DNA of 17,088 nt from an uncultured Eggerthellaceae bacterium (GCA_934630905.1 CAKTXN010000037.1:1-17088), one strand, 5' to 3'; shown: positions 1-8,604, counted from the first letter of the stretch. A program made the numbers and translations. The notes: generated from the letters alone by a model not told the origin.

Positions 1-271
1 CCTCCAATTCTGGAGGATACAGCGGCACGACGTGCTATTTGCTTTCCAGAAGGAGTATGCGCTACGAAATAGGGGGGGGGTCAAGTACCTTTTTCTTACA
101 AACTTGGCCTCATTACTTTTGATGTCGTAATGACAAGCAGATTGCAGAACGCCATCGCTGATGCAGCAATCGTCAGCCGACAGGCAGAACGCATACTCGC
201 TACCCATAGTTCCAACAAGCGTGCGGATTGCTTGCCACGCTATTTTTGACACATCCGCACTCTCCACAAGC
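1..271. other. Left edge with no supportable gene
   Basis: One plus-strand frame is open from the window edge to a TAG at 70-72 and could be the last 23 codons of a gene starting outside; its residues match no family I recognise. Just after it is a run of nine G followed by TCAAGTACC. A short hairpin (CATTAC 111-116 / GTAATG 127-132) and an 8-bp inverted repeat (GTGCGGAT 221-228 / ATCCGCAC 253-260) follow. The latter lies just downstream of the kinase stop codon but has no U-tract, so it is at best a weak terminator. Confidence 0.3.
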
Positions 272-2323
272 CTAACGCTCAGGCAGCGGGAGCGCCGCTG
301 TTGCGAAAATCATCAGCGCACCGGAAATAACGGCACTCGCAAGAAGCGATGTAGGTGGAATCATGGATGCCGCACCCGGATCAAACGCATAGGCAAGCCA
401 AATACCTATCATAATCAGGGAAAATCCGGCGAAAGCGCCAATCACCGCCATGAAACGCTTATGCGGACGCGCGAACAGGCTCATGACCAGCGCCGCCAAA
501 ACCCAGCTTGCCAGCAAAACCCATGTTCCCGCATTTGTCACAAGCGCCACCATGTTTGCATTGATATCGGGGGCACCCGCGCGAGCGTCGGCGTTCGGTG
601 ACAGCGCGCCACCCGATACAGCCGCTTCGCCTGCCGTCGCGCTTGCATCTAGCGCTTCTTCTGCCGAAACGCTTGCCGCCAGGGCGGCATCGCCCGCGAA
701 ATTCCAATTATGCGTAATATCCCAGTTCGTCAGGTCCATTGACCCGAACCCCGCGCAAGTCAAACACAAAAGCCCGCCGAGCGCTGCCGTGGCAACCGCT
801 TGAGGGATCCTGGTTGCATAGCCCGTGAACAGGGCAGATACGGGAGCTAAGCCCACTGCAGAAAACAACGGAAAACTCAAAAGCCCGTTCGCTGCTGCGC
901 GACCCTGCCGCCCCACGAACCACCACCACGCGCCCGTTGCGGCAAGCAGCAAAATACCCGGCACATACGCGCCGCATGCCAGCAGCGCACCCGACAAAAC
1001 AATCAGGCTTGCAAGCGCGCCCACATGGGGGAAAACCGCGCCAAGCGCCGCGCATCCCGCAACAAAAGCCCAGAACAGCGGGTTATTAAGCCCCGAAATC
1101 TGCGAAATATTCCAAGCACCTAAAGCCGCCACAAACCCCGAACCAACCGCTGCGAAAATGCGCGCAGCAAGCGACTTCTGGAAATCGGTAACCCCTTCGC
1201 GCAAGCGGGCAAGGAATGCTCCCGCCGCACTCGACGCCGCAGCAAAACCTTCACTGGCACCCGCACGATCGCCGTCCGTGGCGCCGTCTTCCGCAAACTC
1301 ATCGGCTGCCTCGTTAGGGTCTTTGCCTTGCACAAGCGCTGCAAGCTCGCATCGTCCCAGGTCAGCATCGCCCAAAAGCGGCATAAGCTCATCGGCAAAC
1401 TCTGCCACCGACTCGTAGCGGTCCTCTTTTTGCGGGTCGAGCGCCTTGAACAAAACGTCATCGGCTTCATCGGGCAAGTCGCCCCAACAGCGCGATGGCA
1501 ACGTGAGCTCCGCACCATCAATGCTGTTCAGCGCCTGGTCAAGCGTGGGCGCCAAAAACGGATTCTCGCCCACCAGCATCTCATAGACAATGCTCGCCAG
1601 CGCCCACTCGTCGGTGCGCGCATCAAGCGGCTCCTGCCGCATTTGCTCAAGCGGCATGTAACCAATCGTGCCCGCCGCCGCGGTTCCTTCGCCTTGCGCA
1701 TCGCTCAGCGTTGCCAAGCCGAAATCGGTCACTTTCACGTTTCCCTGCGCATCGATAAGCACGTTATCGGGCTTTATGTCAAAATGCAGCACGCCGTTTT
1801 CGTGTGCTATCTCCAGCGCGCGCGACACGCTTTCGAACACGGCCGACACAACATCCAGCGTGATTTCATCGTTATGATCAGCCAAAACTTGCGTGAGCGT
1901 GGCACCCTCTACGTATTCCATGACCAGATACACCACGTTTCCGGCAATCTGGCAATCATAGATGGCAACAATGGAAGGGTCGGACAGCGCCGCTGCCATG
2001 CGCGCTTCGTCCAGGCCGGGCACGTTCGCTAAATAGCGACGCTCCAACGAGTCGGCCAGGGAGTCTTCTTCGCCCGACGTGAGCAAATTAATGGTGGTGT
2101 GACCCGTTTCGAACGCATTCAGCGCGTCTACCTGGGCATCGCGATTCATGTCATCGCGCACCCAGCGCGCCCGTTGCGCGTCAAGCTCGGTGAGTTCGAT
2201 TTTCTTGATGGCCACCAGGCGCTGCATCAGCATGTCTTTGCAGACAAAGACCGTGCCGAAGCCGCCCGAGCCGATTTCTTTGAGGGGCAGGTATTTGTTC
2301 AGGATGAGTCGCGAATTGTTCAT
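272..2323 (-). CDS. Membrane Ser/Thr protein kinase, multi-pass C-terminus
   Basis: This 683-residue protein has an N-terminal Hanks-type kinase domain (about 10-315). Visible motifs are the glycine loop GSGGFGTV (18-25), VAIKK with the ATP lysine K40, the catalytic loop HFDIKPDN (180-187), DFG (200-202), GTIGYMPLEQ (218-227) and subdomain IX DEWALASIVYEML (238-250). The loop reads HFD instead of HRD, so it is a non-RD kinase. About 50 extra, partly acidic residues (roughly 45-100) lie between the ATP lysine and the likely helix-C glutamate E106. After an acidic Ala-rich linker (about 318-372), roughly nine hydrophobic segments lie between 388 and 678, so the kinase is probably cytoplasmic on a multi-pass anchor. 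PknB-type kinases instead have a single membrane segment and PASTA repeats. The ATG is preceded by GAAAGGGG at good spacing. It is last in the tilS-DUF2284-maf-kinase series. Its substrate and signal are unknown. Confidence 0.93.
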   Translation of the reverse strand: MNNSRLILNKYLPLKEIGSGGFGTVFVCKDMLMQRLVAIKKIELTELDAQRARWVRDDMNRDAQVDALNAFETGHTTINLLTSGEEDSLADSLERRYLANVPGLDEARMAAALSDPSIVAIYDCQIAGNVVYLVMEYVEGATLTQVLADHNDEITLDVVSAVFESVSRALEIAHENGVLHFDIKPDNVLIDAQGNVKVTDFGLATLSDAQGEGTAAAGTIGYMPLEQMRQEPLDARTDEWALASIVYEMLVGENPFLAPTLDQALNSIDGAELTLPSRCWGDLPDEADDVLFKALDPQKEDRYESVAEFADELMPLLGDADLGRCELAALVQGKDPNEAADEFAEDGATDGDRAGASEGFAAASSAAGAFLARLREGVTDFQKSLAARIFAAVGSGFVAALGAWNISQISGLNNPLFWAFVAGCAALGAVFPHVGALASLIVLSGALLACGAYVPGILLLAATGAWWWFVGRQGRAAANGLLSFPLFSAVGLAPVSALFTGYATRIPQAVATAALGGLLCLTCAGFGSMDLTNWDITHNWNFAGDAALAASVSAEEALDASATAGEAAVSGGALSPNADARAGAPDINANMVALVTNAGTWVLLASWVLAALVMSLFARPHKRFMAVIGAFAGFSLIMIGIWLAYAFDPGAASMIPPTSLLASAVISGALMIFATAALPLPER

Positions 2324-2467
2324 GCGTGCCCCTTTCGGCTCCTTCCGGCCCCGTGCGTTTTCGGTTCCCTGCGATTTTTCGCGTTTCGGATCGGCACGCG
2401 TCAGGCAGGCGCACCGAAAGCGTTTTTCGACCCTTTATGATACCAGCTCGCACGCGAAGCAGCGGCA

Positions 2468-3175
2468 TTACGGAGCAGTTGGAAGCAGAATGTCACCGTA
2501 TTCGCGCATCAGGCGCTCCACCGGCAAGCCAATCACCGTGTCCATGCTGCCATGAACGCGTTCGACCAAGCGAGCGCCGGCGCCTTGGATAGCGTAAGCA
2601 CCCGCCTTGTCAAACGATTCGCCTTCTGCCAGATACTCGGCAATGTCTTCGCTGGTCAGGTCCTTGAACGTAACGATGCTCGTGTCCACAAACGACCGGA
2701 ATCCCAACGACAGATCCTGATCGGCGGGCGCCATGACCATCCACAGGGAAACCGATGTCATGACTTCATGCGAGCGCCCCGCCAAACGGGATAGCATGCG
2801 CGTTGCGTCGGCTTCATCTGCGGGTTTGCCAAAGATTTCGCCATCGCACACCACCATAGTGTCGGAACCCAGCACCACAAACGAGCCCACGTAACTGGGG
2901 TCGGAAAGAACTTGCTGCACTACCGCTTGCGCTTTGCGCTCCGCCAACTTGCGGCACGCTTGGTCGGGTTGGGCCAGGTCATCGGGCTCAAGCGACTCGT
3001 CAACGTCGGCGCTCAAGACCGTGAAAGCCACGCCCGCCTGCTCAAGCAGCTGTTTGCGACGCGGGCTGGAGCTAGCAAGAATCACGTCGAAAACAGGCAA
3101 CGCGGATTCACACGCGCCCCCGCTCGCGCAATCCTTCGAACGAGTCCCTTCGTCATGCAAATAACGCTCTTCCAC
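2468..3175 (-). CDS. maf: Maf-family nucleotide pyrophosphatase
   Basis: Maf proteins hydrolyse non-canonical or excess nucleoside triphosphates to monophosphate and pyrophosphate. The domain starts at about residue 31 with ILASSSPRR (32-40), followed by DVDESL (57-62), the GSDT motif with probable catalytic aspartate D105, GKPAD, and the C-terminal signatures DKAGAYAIQG and VIGLP. Those last two resemble the YhdE-type branch, known to act on dTTP/UTP; that specificity is inferred from family. The called start is GTG (3173-3175) with AAGG close upstream, giving about 30 residues before the Maf core, longer than usual. A GTG at residue 31 would give a canonical N-terminus but lacks an obvious ribosome site. 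It starts 44 bp after the DUF2284 gene and ends 144 bp before the kinase. Confidence 0.94.
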   Translation of the reverse strand: MEERYLHDEGTRSKDCASGGACESALPVFDVILASSSPRRKQLLEQAGVAFTVLSADVDESLEPDDLAQPDQACRKLAERKAQAVVQQVLSDPSYVGSFVVLGSDTMVVCDGEIFGKPADEADATRMLSRLAGRSHEVMTSVSLWMVMAPADQDLSLGFRSFVDTSIVTFKDLTSEDIAEYLAEGESFDKAGAYAIQGAGARLVERVHGSMDTVIGLPVERLMREYGDILLPTAP

Positions 3176-3219
3176 TGCCTTGTACCTTGTTCTTTCCTAC
3201 GTTTTACCTGATAGAGCCG

Positions 3220-3744
3220 CTAAATCAAAACGCAGCTCGAATATGCGATGGTCTGCTTGCCATGGTTGTACGGAATGCCCGCCTGCGTGCATACATCGCT
3301 TACCACCAGGCCGGCTGCCTCCATGGACACCATGGCGCGATCGGGGAAGCGGCACGGCTCATCGGGATATGCGCACGGCTTGCACAGCGTGCAGGTACCC
3401 GATGACAAAACGCGCGCCGCGGGGAAGCTCTCACTGAGCAGTTTATGCAGCTCAAGCACACGTTCCTTTTGCTGCTGCTCGGCTTCCATCATGGTTTCAA
3501 TATCGAAGTCGTCTTCCAGCTCGCCCACCGTTTGCACCACGTAGCACGTCTTCTTTTCGTGGATGAACTTGTCGAAATAATCCAGATCGCCGCAGTTCGG
3601 GGGGCATGCCCACGAATGGCCATAAATCTGGCAGCGGCCAGCGGCGCACATGTCGCGCACTTCTTCGCGCACTTGCAGGCCGTCGGTCGGGCACGAACCA
3701 ACGCAGTCAAACCCAACGCTTTCGATAACCTCTTCGATCTCCAT
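3220..3744 (-). CDS. DUF2284 predicted metal-binding protein
   Basis: The 174-residue product is cysteine-rich, with 13 Cys. They include C14 and C18, C33 and C38, WACPPNC (C47 and C51), CTLCKPC (C118, C121, C124), C131, C152 and C171. The WACPPNCG and CTLCKPCAYPDEPCRFPD motifs are those of the DUF2284 family, annotated as predicted metal-binding and probably binding Fe-S or another metal. No function is established. There is no signal peptide or membrane segment, so it should be cytosolic. I chose the ATG at 3742-3744 because GAAAGGG lies six bases upstream; an upstream in-frame ATG at 3775-3777 lacks this. It lies between tilS (92-bp gap) and maf (about 44-bp gap) on the same strand and is probably co-transcribed. 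Confidence 0.85.
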   Translation of the reverse strand: MEIEEVIESVGFDCVGSCPTDGLQVREEVRDMCAAGRCQIYGHSWACPPNCGDLDYFDKFIHEKKTCYVVQTVGELEDDFDIETMMEAEQQQKERVLELHKLLSESFPAARVLSSGTCTLCKPCAYPDEPCRFPDRAMVSMEAAGLVVSDVCTQAGIPYNHGKQTIAYSSCVLI

Positions 3745-3836
3745 GCTAAACCCTTTCTCTTTGCTTGCGCTTTTCACTCTTGCGGGCGCGTTGCATTTTG
3801 CTGCGTGCTTCGTGTTTTCGCGCGCTCCCTCTTGCG

Positions 3837-5006
3837 CTACTCACGTGCCGTTTTGCTTGCACCGCGCACTTGCTTTCTGTGCTTTTCGCTTACCCTCTCT
3901 TTCTTCCGACGAGCACGAAACGCGCTCATCGGCTCAAGGCGAACGCCTTGCTTATTCGCGCTTACCGCTAAGTCACCCTGAATGTTTGTGACGTAGCCAC
4001 TCGCAGGTTTCCCCTGATCATACGCTTGGCAGACCGCTTGAACCGATGTCGTTTCCACGCGCTCATCGAACCCAAGCATCTCTTGCAACACGCGCATCAC
4101 AACACGACGCTGCATCACGAAAGCCTCTTGCCCCAGCGAAGGGGACAAAACACAACCCGCATCGTATTCCGGCTCACGCCCCGGCAGCACGCTTGACCAG
4201 GCAACATGTTCTTCGTACAGTTTATCAGTGCACTGGGACAGGTAGTCGTCTTCGTCCGCAATAAGATTCATCGTGCGACACAACGTAACGAGCAGCTTGG
4301 GGTTTTTTTTCACCGCGCGCGGCACGATTTCCTGGCGCACATAGTTGCGGAAGTAGTCCAGACACTCGTTCGTTTCGTCTTCGCGCCATAAATTACCGTT
4401 TTCATCAGCGCAAACAGTTTGACCGCTATCGCAACGCACCATAAGGTAATCGCGCAGGTTCTGACGGCTTTCATCAAGAAGCGGTCGGCAGATGCTTCCG
4501 TTCCGGTACGTCATGGAGCGGAAACCCCCAGGGCCCGTGCCCACAATGGAGCGCATGTAGAACGTTTCCACGCGATCATCTTGCGTGTGCGCCGTAAAAA
4601 CGCGGCCTTGCGACAAAGGCACACCCACATGGTCGCACAAGCTTTGCAGCGCATCGGAGGCAAGCGCGTAGCGCTCACGGCGCGCGATGGCTTCCGTGTT
4701 GCCAGCTTCTTCCTGAACGAGTCGCGCAACATCAACCTGCGCTGCGAACAGGGGAATTTCGAGCAGCTGTGCAAGATGCGCCACGAATCCGGCATCGGCA
4801 TCGGAGTTTTCGCCACGCAGCATATGGTTCACGTGAAGCATGGCCAAAGGACCAATTGCCTGCTGTTTGCGCAGCTCGTAGGCAATATAAGCAAGAGCAG
4901 TCGAATCCGACCCGCCCGACACCATAAGAAGCACCGGCGTTTCGGACGTAGCAAGATCTCGCTGAGTTATGGTGCCTTTCACCTGGTCAATGATGTTCAC
5001 AGCCAT
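3837..5006 (-). CDS. tilS: tRNA(Ile)-lysidine synthetase
   Basis: TilS adds lysine to C34 of the CAU-anticodon tRNA-Ile in an ATP-dependent reaction, converting it to read AUA; it is normally essential. The PP-loop SGGSDS is at residues 30-35, then HVNHMLRGENSDAD (58-71), the EAIARRERYA segment, HTQDDRVETFYMRSIVGTGPGGF, ICRPLLDESRQNLRDYL, and DETNECLDYFRNYVRQEIVP. All are conserved TilS landmarks. At 389 residues it is somewhat short at the C-terminus, which ends in a basic, charged tail. The start is uncertain: AGAAGG directly abuts the ATG at 5004-5006, while the GTG two codons later (4998-5000) has ideal spacing, so translation may begin there. It is the first gene of the leftward series; the usual partners hpt and ftsH are not next to it here. 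Confidence 0.96.
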   Translation of the reverse strand: MAVNIIDQVKGTITQRDLATSETPVLLMVSGGSDSTALAYIAYELRKQQAIGPLAMLHVNHMLRGENSDADAGFVAHLAQLLEIPLFAAQVDVARLVQEEAGNTEAIARRERYALASDALQSLCDHVGVPLSQGRVFTAHTQDDRVETFYMRSIVGTGPGGFRSMTYRNGSICRPLLDESRQNLRDYLMVRCDSGQTVCADENGNLWREDETNECLDYFRNYVRQEIVPRAVKKNPKLLVTLCRTMNLIADEDDYLSQCTDKLYEEHVAWSSVLPGREPEYDAGCVLSPSLGQEAFVMQRRVVMRVLQEMLGFDERVETTSVQAVCQAYDQGKPASGYVTNIQGDLAVSANKQGVRLEPMSAFRARRKKERVSEKHRKQVRGASKTARE

Positions 5007-5012
5007 CCTTCT
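5007..5012 (-). promoter_or_regulatory. tilS ribosome binding site, start-deciding
   Basis: On the minus strand AGAAGG touches the ATG (5004-5006) with no spacer but lies six bases before a GTG at 4998-5000. The spacing favours GTG as the real start, making the protein two residues shorter. Confidence 0.55.
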
Positions 5013-5215
5013 CTTTCATTTGTTTCGCTTTTGCGGCGTTCGCGATGACGGTGCATTCCGGACCACACGCCCGCGGTCTTGCCGCCGCGCTCCGGGTCGC
5101 GCGCGTCGCGCCTGATACCCCGCATCGTTACGCGATGTGTCGGACCCTTCCCTTCACGCCGCGCTCCGGATGGCCTCACGATGCCGAGCCTCATCGAAGC
5201 GCTCCACCCCAGCCC

Positions 5216-5328
5216 GTCGCACAGCACCGGACCCTTCGCTGTGCTCCCCGCGCTTTCGCGCCAGCACGTGGAACAAACCTCCGTCCCCTCGTTCCAGGCG
5301 GCACGTCGCATAGCACCGGACCCTTCGC
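5216..5328. repeat. 24-bp near-identical direct repeat pair
   Basis: Positions 5216-5239 and 5305-5328 match at 23 of 24 bases (C/T difference at the seventh base); the core is AGCACCGGACCCTTCGC. A partial third copy (CGGACCCTTC) lies at 5141-5150. A separate 12-bp sequence, GCCGCGCTCCGG, occurs at 5084-5095 and 5158-5169. All lie in the gene-free region upstream of tilS. Confidence 0.75.
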
Positions 5329-5353
5329 CACACTGCGCGACTTCGCCGCGAAA

Positions 5354-5397
5354 TATGCCCGAATTATGCCCAAAATGTGTCGTAATTGTGTCATAAC
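5354..5397 (+). promoter_or_regulatory. Four 11-bp phased direct repeats, possible operator
   Basis: Four consecutive 11-mers begin at 5354, 5365, 5376 and 5387: TATGCCCGAAT, TATGCCCAAAA, TGTGTCGTAAT and TGTGTCATAAC. The first two and last two are close pairs; T at position 1, TG at 3-4 and C at 6 are shared. An 11-bp period places each unit on the same helix face, as in OmpR/PhoB-type response-regulator sites. The array lies about 195 bp before the MFS start. Function is inferred. Confidence 0.4.
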
Positions 5398-5430
5398 GCT
5401 TGTTTGCGCGGTATTTTACCCGCTTGCAAA

Positions 5431-5462
5431 GTTTACGGCAGAATGAGTGGCAGAATGTTTAC
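5431..5462 (+). promoter_or_regulatory. GGCAGAATG direct repeat framed by GTTTAC
   Basis: GGCAGAATG occurs at 5437-5445 and 5449-5457, three bases apart. GTTTAC is at 5431-5436 and again at 5457-5462. The structure lies about 130 bp upstream of the MFS start and could be a regulator site for that gene. Confidence 0.35.
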
Positions 5463-5591
5463 AGTAGGGAAAAAACTAACTTGACGACGCCACCGCACAT
5501 CTGAACGCAACTCATGCGAAACGCTGCACGCTCTTGCGCAAACACGGGACACCGCCGAGAGACGAAAAGCGAGCTTGAAATTAATCGAATC

Positions 5592-7004
5592 ATGAAAAAC
5601 CATTATGAACGCCTTATATGCCTCTGCTGTTTTTTGATCTTTTTCGTGAACGTGGGGCTTCCGAGTACGTCGTTTAACGTTTTCCAACCATATCTAGCTG
5701 CCGAGCCTGCCGTGGGAAACACTGGCGGCTCGCTTGTTTTAGCGGCACGCACGCTTGTTTCGTTCTCGTGCATGTTCTTCGTTGATCGCTACGTGAACGC
5801 CTTGGGCGCGCGCCGCGGAGCTGCGCTTGCAACGGTGTTCACGAGCGTGGGATTTTTCCTGTTTTCCCTGGCCAACACCATGACGGAATACTTCGCGGGC
5901 GCATTTTTTGCCGGCATTGGCTACGGACTGGGCGGCATGGTGGTGGTCACGCTTATCACGCGCCGCTGGTTTGTCACAGGCGTGGGAACCGCCGTGGGCA
6001 TTGCAACCATGGGAAGCGGCCTGTCATCGCTTTTGCTTTCTCCTATTGTGGCTCGCATTATCGAGAACATTTCGTTGAGCTGGGGTTTCAGGTTTGAATC
6101 CCTGGTTGCTCTTGTGTTGGGCGCCGTGATTTTCGCACTGCTGCGCGATGATCCCGCCGAAATGGGACTTGCGCCCTACCACAAGGAAGGCGCCGCCGGT
6201 GCAGCAAAGGCATCGGAGCACAATCCGCGAAAAGAGCCACTGCCTAAACCGGCCATGGCCATTCTAATTGTGGGATGCGCGCTTCTGGGTGCCGTTGCCA
6301 TTGACGCATCGAACTACTTCTCCATTTTGCTTACGTCGGAAGGCATCAGCACGCTGAACGCTGCAACGATCATTGCACTTATGGGTTTGGCGCTAACCGT
6401 GGGAAAGTTCGCCAGCGGTTTTCTGTTTGACCTTATCGGGACGATTCGCGGCACCGTCATCTTGTTCGCCTTTATGTTCGCGGGGCTTGTGTTTGCATGC
6501 CTAAGCAGCCTGAATCCCGTTTTTCCGTTCTTGGCGGCGGTGCTTTTCGGTTCCGGTGTTACTTTGGGCTCGGTGGGCATTTCGCTGTGGTCCATTGAGC
6601 TTTCCACGCCCGAGCGCTTAACGTCAACGGTGAAGAACTTGCAGATTGCCTATGTTATGGGCGGTTTTCTATTCAGCATGGTGCCGGGTCCCCTTATGGA
6701 CCTGTGCCATTCATACGTGATTTCGTACGAGATTTTGACAGCCGCGGCGGCCGTGTGCGCTCTGATTGTTGTAGGCACGTATCTTCGCTATGCTCCCCGT
6801 GCGGAGGCGCGCAGGAACATGCTTGCAGGCGCGGGAGCGGGAGCAAAGACGGGCGTGGCGGGCACAGGCGCAAAGGCGGCTGCAGGCACGTACGCCGCCG
6901 CGCAGACGCGCAGCAGCGTACGCAGTGGACGCACCGATCAGAACGTATGCACTTCCTCGGGAGCCGTAAAGCTGCAGAAGCGAGCCGTGGCATCTTTCAG
7001 GTAA
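5592..7004 (+). CDS. MFS transporter with low-complexity C-terminal tail
   Basis: The 470-residue product has about twelve hydrophobic segments in two sets of six, separated by a hydrophilic loop containing EGAAGAAKASEHNPRKEP. A motif-A-like DRYVNALGARRG follows the second segment, and FDLIGTIRGT is the matching spot in the second half. It is a major-facilitator secondary transporter in the inner membrane, with an organisation resembling oxalate/formate-type MFS members; the substrate is not readable. I chose the ATG at 5592, just before the first membrane segment. The upstream in-frame ATG at 5514 would add 26 polar residues and neither start has a strong ribosome site. From about residue 400 the protein continues as an Ala/Gly/Thr-rich, basic tail of about 70 residues. 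Its last 21 codons lie antisense over the next gene, so the tail may be a read-through extension. Confidence 0.88.
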   Translation: MKNHYERLICLCCFLIFFVNVGLPSTSFNVFQPYLAAEPAVGNTGGSLVLAARTLVSFSCMFFVDRYVNALGARRGAALATVFTSVGFFLFSLANTMTEYFAGAFFAGIGYGLGGMVVVTLITRRWFVTGVGTAVGIATMGSGLSSLLLSPIVARIIENISLSWGFRFESLVALVLGAVIFALLRDDPAEMGLAPYHKEGAAGAAKASEHNPRKEPLPKPAMAILIVGCALLGAVAIDASNYFSILLTSEGISTLNAATIIALMGLALTVGKFASGFLFDLIGTIRGTVILFAFMFAGLVFACLSSLNPVFPFLAAVLFGSGVTLGSVGISLWSIELSTPERLTSTVKNLQIAYVMGGFLFSMVPGPLMDLCHSYVISYEILTAAAAVCALIVVGTYLRYAPRAEARRNMLAGAGAGAKTGVAGTGAKAAAGTYAAAQTRSSVRSGRTDQNVCTSSGAVKLQKRAVASFR

Positions 7005-7336
7005 AACACCACGCAATTGCCGTCACCCGGCGCATACAGGGCGCGCAGGTTCGGATACTCGCTCAGCACGGCTTCACTTGCTTCATCGCGGTCATCGATC
7101 ACGGCCGTAGCATCGATACGCAACCATGCACCCGCCTCGGGATCCCAGCCGCAAATGTTGATTTTGGGGTTCGCCTCGATTTGCTTGAACACGTTCTTCG
7201 AACGACCTGTCTGAATGTAAAGCTTGTCTTCGAACTTGGCGATGGTTCCAAACGGACGCGACTCAGGCTGATCGCCATCGCACGTCGCCAGGAAATACGT
7301 AGGGTTCTTCTTCAAAAATTCCAGCACTTTATCCAT
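6938..7336 (-). CDS. Pyridoxamine 5'-phosphate oxidase-like FMN-binding protein
   Basis: The 132-residue protein has the split-barrel layout of small pyridoxamine 5'-phosphate oxidase-family proteins. It begins with a helix (DKVLEFLKKNP), then FLATCDGDQPESRPFG, the strand KLYIQTGRSKNVFKQIEANPKINICG, and WLRIDATAVI. Such proteins usually bind FMN or a related cofactor as dimers and often act as small reductases, but true vitamin B6 synthesis is not implied because the substrate-binding C-terminal region of PdxH is missing. The ATG at 7336 is preceded by AAAGGA six bases upstream; a TTG five codons earlier would overlap that ribosome site. It is convergent with the MFS gene and overlaps it by 67 bp. 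Confidence 0.85.
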   Translation of the reverse strand: MDKVLEFLKKNPTYFLATCDGDQPESRPFGTIAKFEDKLYIQTGRSKNVFKQIEANPKINICGWDPEAGAWLRIDATAVIDDRDEASEAVLSEYPNLRALYAPGDGNCVVFYLKDATARFCSFTAPEEVHTF

Positions 7337-7488
7337 GAGCGTTCCTTTCAAAAAGATGAACTACCGTAAGCATTTTCATAGTAGCACGCTACGGAAAAGA
7401 CAGCGCGGAAACGTTCTTAAATTGGCAGAGCATTAGCCAGCAAACGGATTGTCGTTGCGACCAGGGGAGCTTTTCTTATAGTTTCCCG

Positions 7489-7729
7489 CCCCCCTGTTGG
7501 AAAACGACCCCCGAATTCGGGCAAATCGACGATATTCGGTGGTTCGGAATCTCAAATCTGCCTCTTTTAGAGGCCCATATTCGCTCCTTAAAAAGTTGTG
7601 CCCGCAAAACCCCAGTTCAGATAACTGTCGGCTTGAATCGCTCTCAGCAACAAGCGACCAGAGGTCGGCCAGACCACCGAATATCGTCGATTTGCCCGAA
7701 TTTGACCCCGATATTTCAACAAGCGGGGG
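7489..7729. repeat. MITE-like inverted repeat structure
   Basis: Positions 7514-7543 and 7673-7702 are perfect 30-base inverted copies separated by 129 bases. Directly outside the arms are GACCCCCG (7506-7513) and GACCCCG (7704-7710) in direct orientation, like a target duplication. Further out, 7489-7506 and 7709-7729 are imperfect inverted copies sharing CCCCC, TGTTG and AAA. A small hairpin (GCCTCT/AGAGGC, 7560-7574) lies inside. No protein is supported in the interior. It adjoins an IS3-family remnant, so it may be a non-autonomous element or two inverted insertion-sequence ends. Confidence 0.6.
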
Positions 7730-7730
7730 T

Positions 7731-7749
7731 GGTACGGTCTTTCCGTACC
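7731..7749. repeat. Perfect hairpin GGTACGG/CCGTACC after transposase stub
   Basis: GGTACGG (7731-7737) and CCGTACC (7743-7749) are perfectly complementary around TCTTT. It lies seven bases downstream of the transposase stop codon and may belong to the end of that insertion sequence. There is no U-tract, so a terminator is unlikely. Confidence 0.5.
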
Positions 7750-7755
7750 TGACAA

Positions 7756-8010
7756 TTATGCGACAAAGCCCAGGCTGCGTCTGTATTGCGGCGGGCTCAT
7801 TCCCCTGAGCGACCGCTTCACCCTCTTCTCGTTGTACCAGCGGATGTAGCGGTCGATCTCGTCTGCGAACTCCTCCACGGTGACACCGTGCCAATCCTCG
7901 CCGAAGAACATCTTGACCTTCATCCTGCCGAAGAAGCCCTCCATGCGCGAGTTGTCGGGAGAATAGCCTTTGCGCGACATCGACCACACGATGCGCTCGC
8001 GGTCCTCCCG
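7756..8010 (-). pseudogene. IS3-family transposase, C-terminal remnant
   Basis: Only the last 84 codons of an IS3-family (IS150-like, rve domain) DDE transposase remain. The frame holds SMSRKGYSPDNSRMEGFFGR, in which the glutamate of RMEGFF corresponds to the catalytic E of the DDE triad, then IDRYIRWYNEKRVKRSLRGMSPPQYRR, a typical IS3 C-terminus. A TGA at 8011-8013 interrupts the frame, and no upstream sequence encodes the rest of the integrase core with its two catalytic aspartates or the helix-turn-helix partner protein. The fragment cannot transpose. A GTG at 7987 would allow a 77-residue product, but there is no reason to think it is made. Confidence 0.88.
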
Positions 8011-8235
8011 TCATGGAATCCGTCGATGCTGCCGTCATTATCGCCAATTACCGTTATCCTGCGCTGTACATGAGATCATCTGTATAACTTTACCTTGGTC
8101 CAGTATTTCCACCGCACCCCCAACCCTGAAAACAAAAGTTGCAAAATATAACCAAACCCCGCCTCCCCCCTCACACTTTTCCCTTGTTGCATTCCCGCCC
8201 ACCATCGGCCTTTCTGAGCAGCTGCACTCCCATCC

Positions 8236-8337
8236 AAAAAAGCCCAGAAATGTCGAAAGCCGCCCGAGACGGCGGCTTTCGACAAGACATAAAGTAAAGA
8301 GGAGAGAGAAGAAGGAAAGAGGGGGTCTTTCCTCTTG
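8236..8337 (-). ncRNA. Candidate small RNA with two hairpins
   Basis: A minus-strand promoter (8343-8371) would start a transcript near 8337. The transcript would fold into hairpin 1 (AGGAAAGA/TCTTTCCT, 8313-8333), a pyrimidine-rich linker, and hairpin 2 (14-bp perfect stem TGTCGAAAGCCGCC 8251-8264 / 8271-8284). UUU follows hairpin 2 directly, with a further U6 at 8236-8241 that could serve as terminator. No coding sequence with a ribosome site lies inside. The call is structural inference; I do not recognise an RNA family. Confidence 0.35.
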
Positions 8338-8342
8338 ACACG

Positions 8343-8371
8343 TATAATACTCTTTTATTATTTCTAGTCAA
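8343..8371 (-). promoter_or_regulatory. Sigma-70-type promoter on the minus strand
   Basis: On the minus strand TTGACT (8366-8371) is followed after 16 bases by TATTAT (8344-8349), or after 17 by ATTATA. Both hexamers match sigma-70 consensus at five of six in the first reading. On the plus strand TTGACA (8335-8340) and TATTAT (8356-8361) with a 15-bp spacer could form an overlapping divergent promoter. Confidence 0.5.
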
Positions 8372-8577
8372 GAATAATTCTTAGAAATATATAACTTTTT
8401 TCCAGCAAAAACCGTTTGTCGTTGAATTACCACCAGGTAACCCTGAAATGACGTGAAGCACCCAATAAATTAGCAAGAAACCCTCAAAAATCGATGGTTT
8501 TAGTCAAAGAAGTGGCCGCCTTGAGAAAATCCCGATTTCTTCCCTTGTCCCAAAACTCGCGACCCGGAGAAACGCAA

Positions 8578-8604
8578 ATGGCGCACCCGATCTGAGCGCG
8601 CCAT
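8578..8604 (-). terminator. Possible terminator of the NCS1 permease gene
   Basis: ATGGCGC (8578-8584) and GCGCCAT (8598-8604) form a 7-bp stem with a 13-base loop. On the minus strand it is followed by TTGCGTTT, a weak U-tract. It lies about 98 bases after the permease stop. Confidence 0.4.

Larger units (their letters stand above)
5007..5591. other. Gene-free region between tilS and the MFS gene
   Basis: Several overlapping frames are open here only because the DNA is GC-rich; none gives a recognisable or compositionally convincing protein, and none has a ribosome site. The region separates the divergent tilS and MFS genes. It contains GC-rich dispersed repeats (5084-5328), an 11-bp-phased direct repeat array (5354-5397) and a GGCAGAATG pair framed by GTTTAC (5431-5462). 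The first half may be a degraded insertion or decayed gene; nothing proves this. Confidence 0.5.
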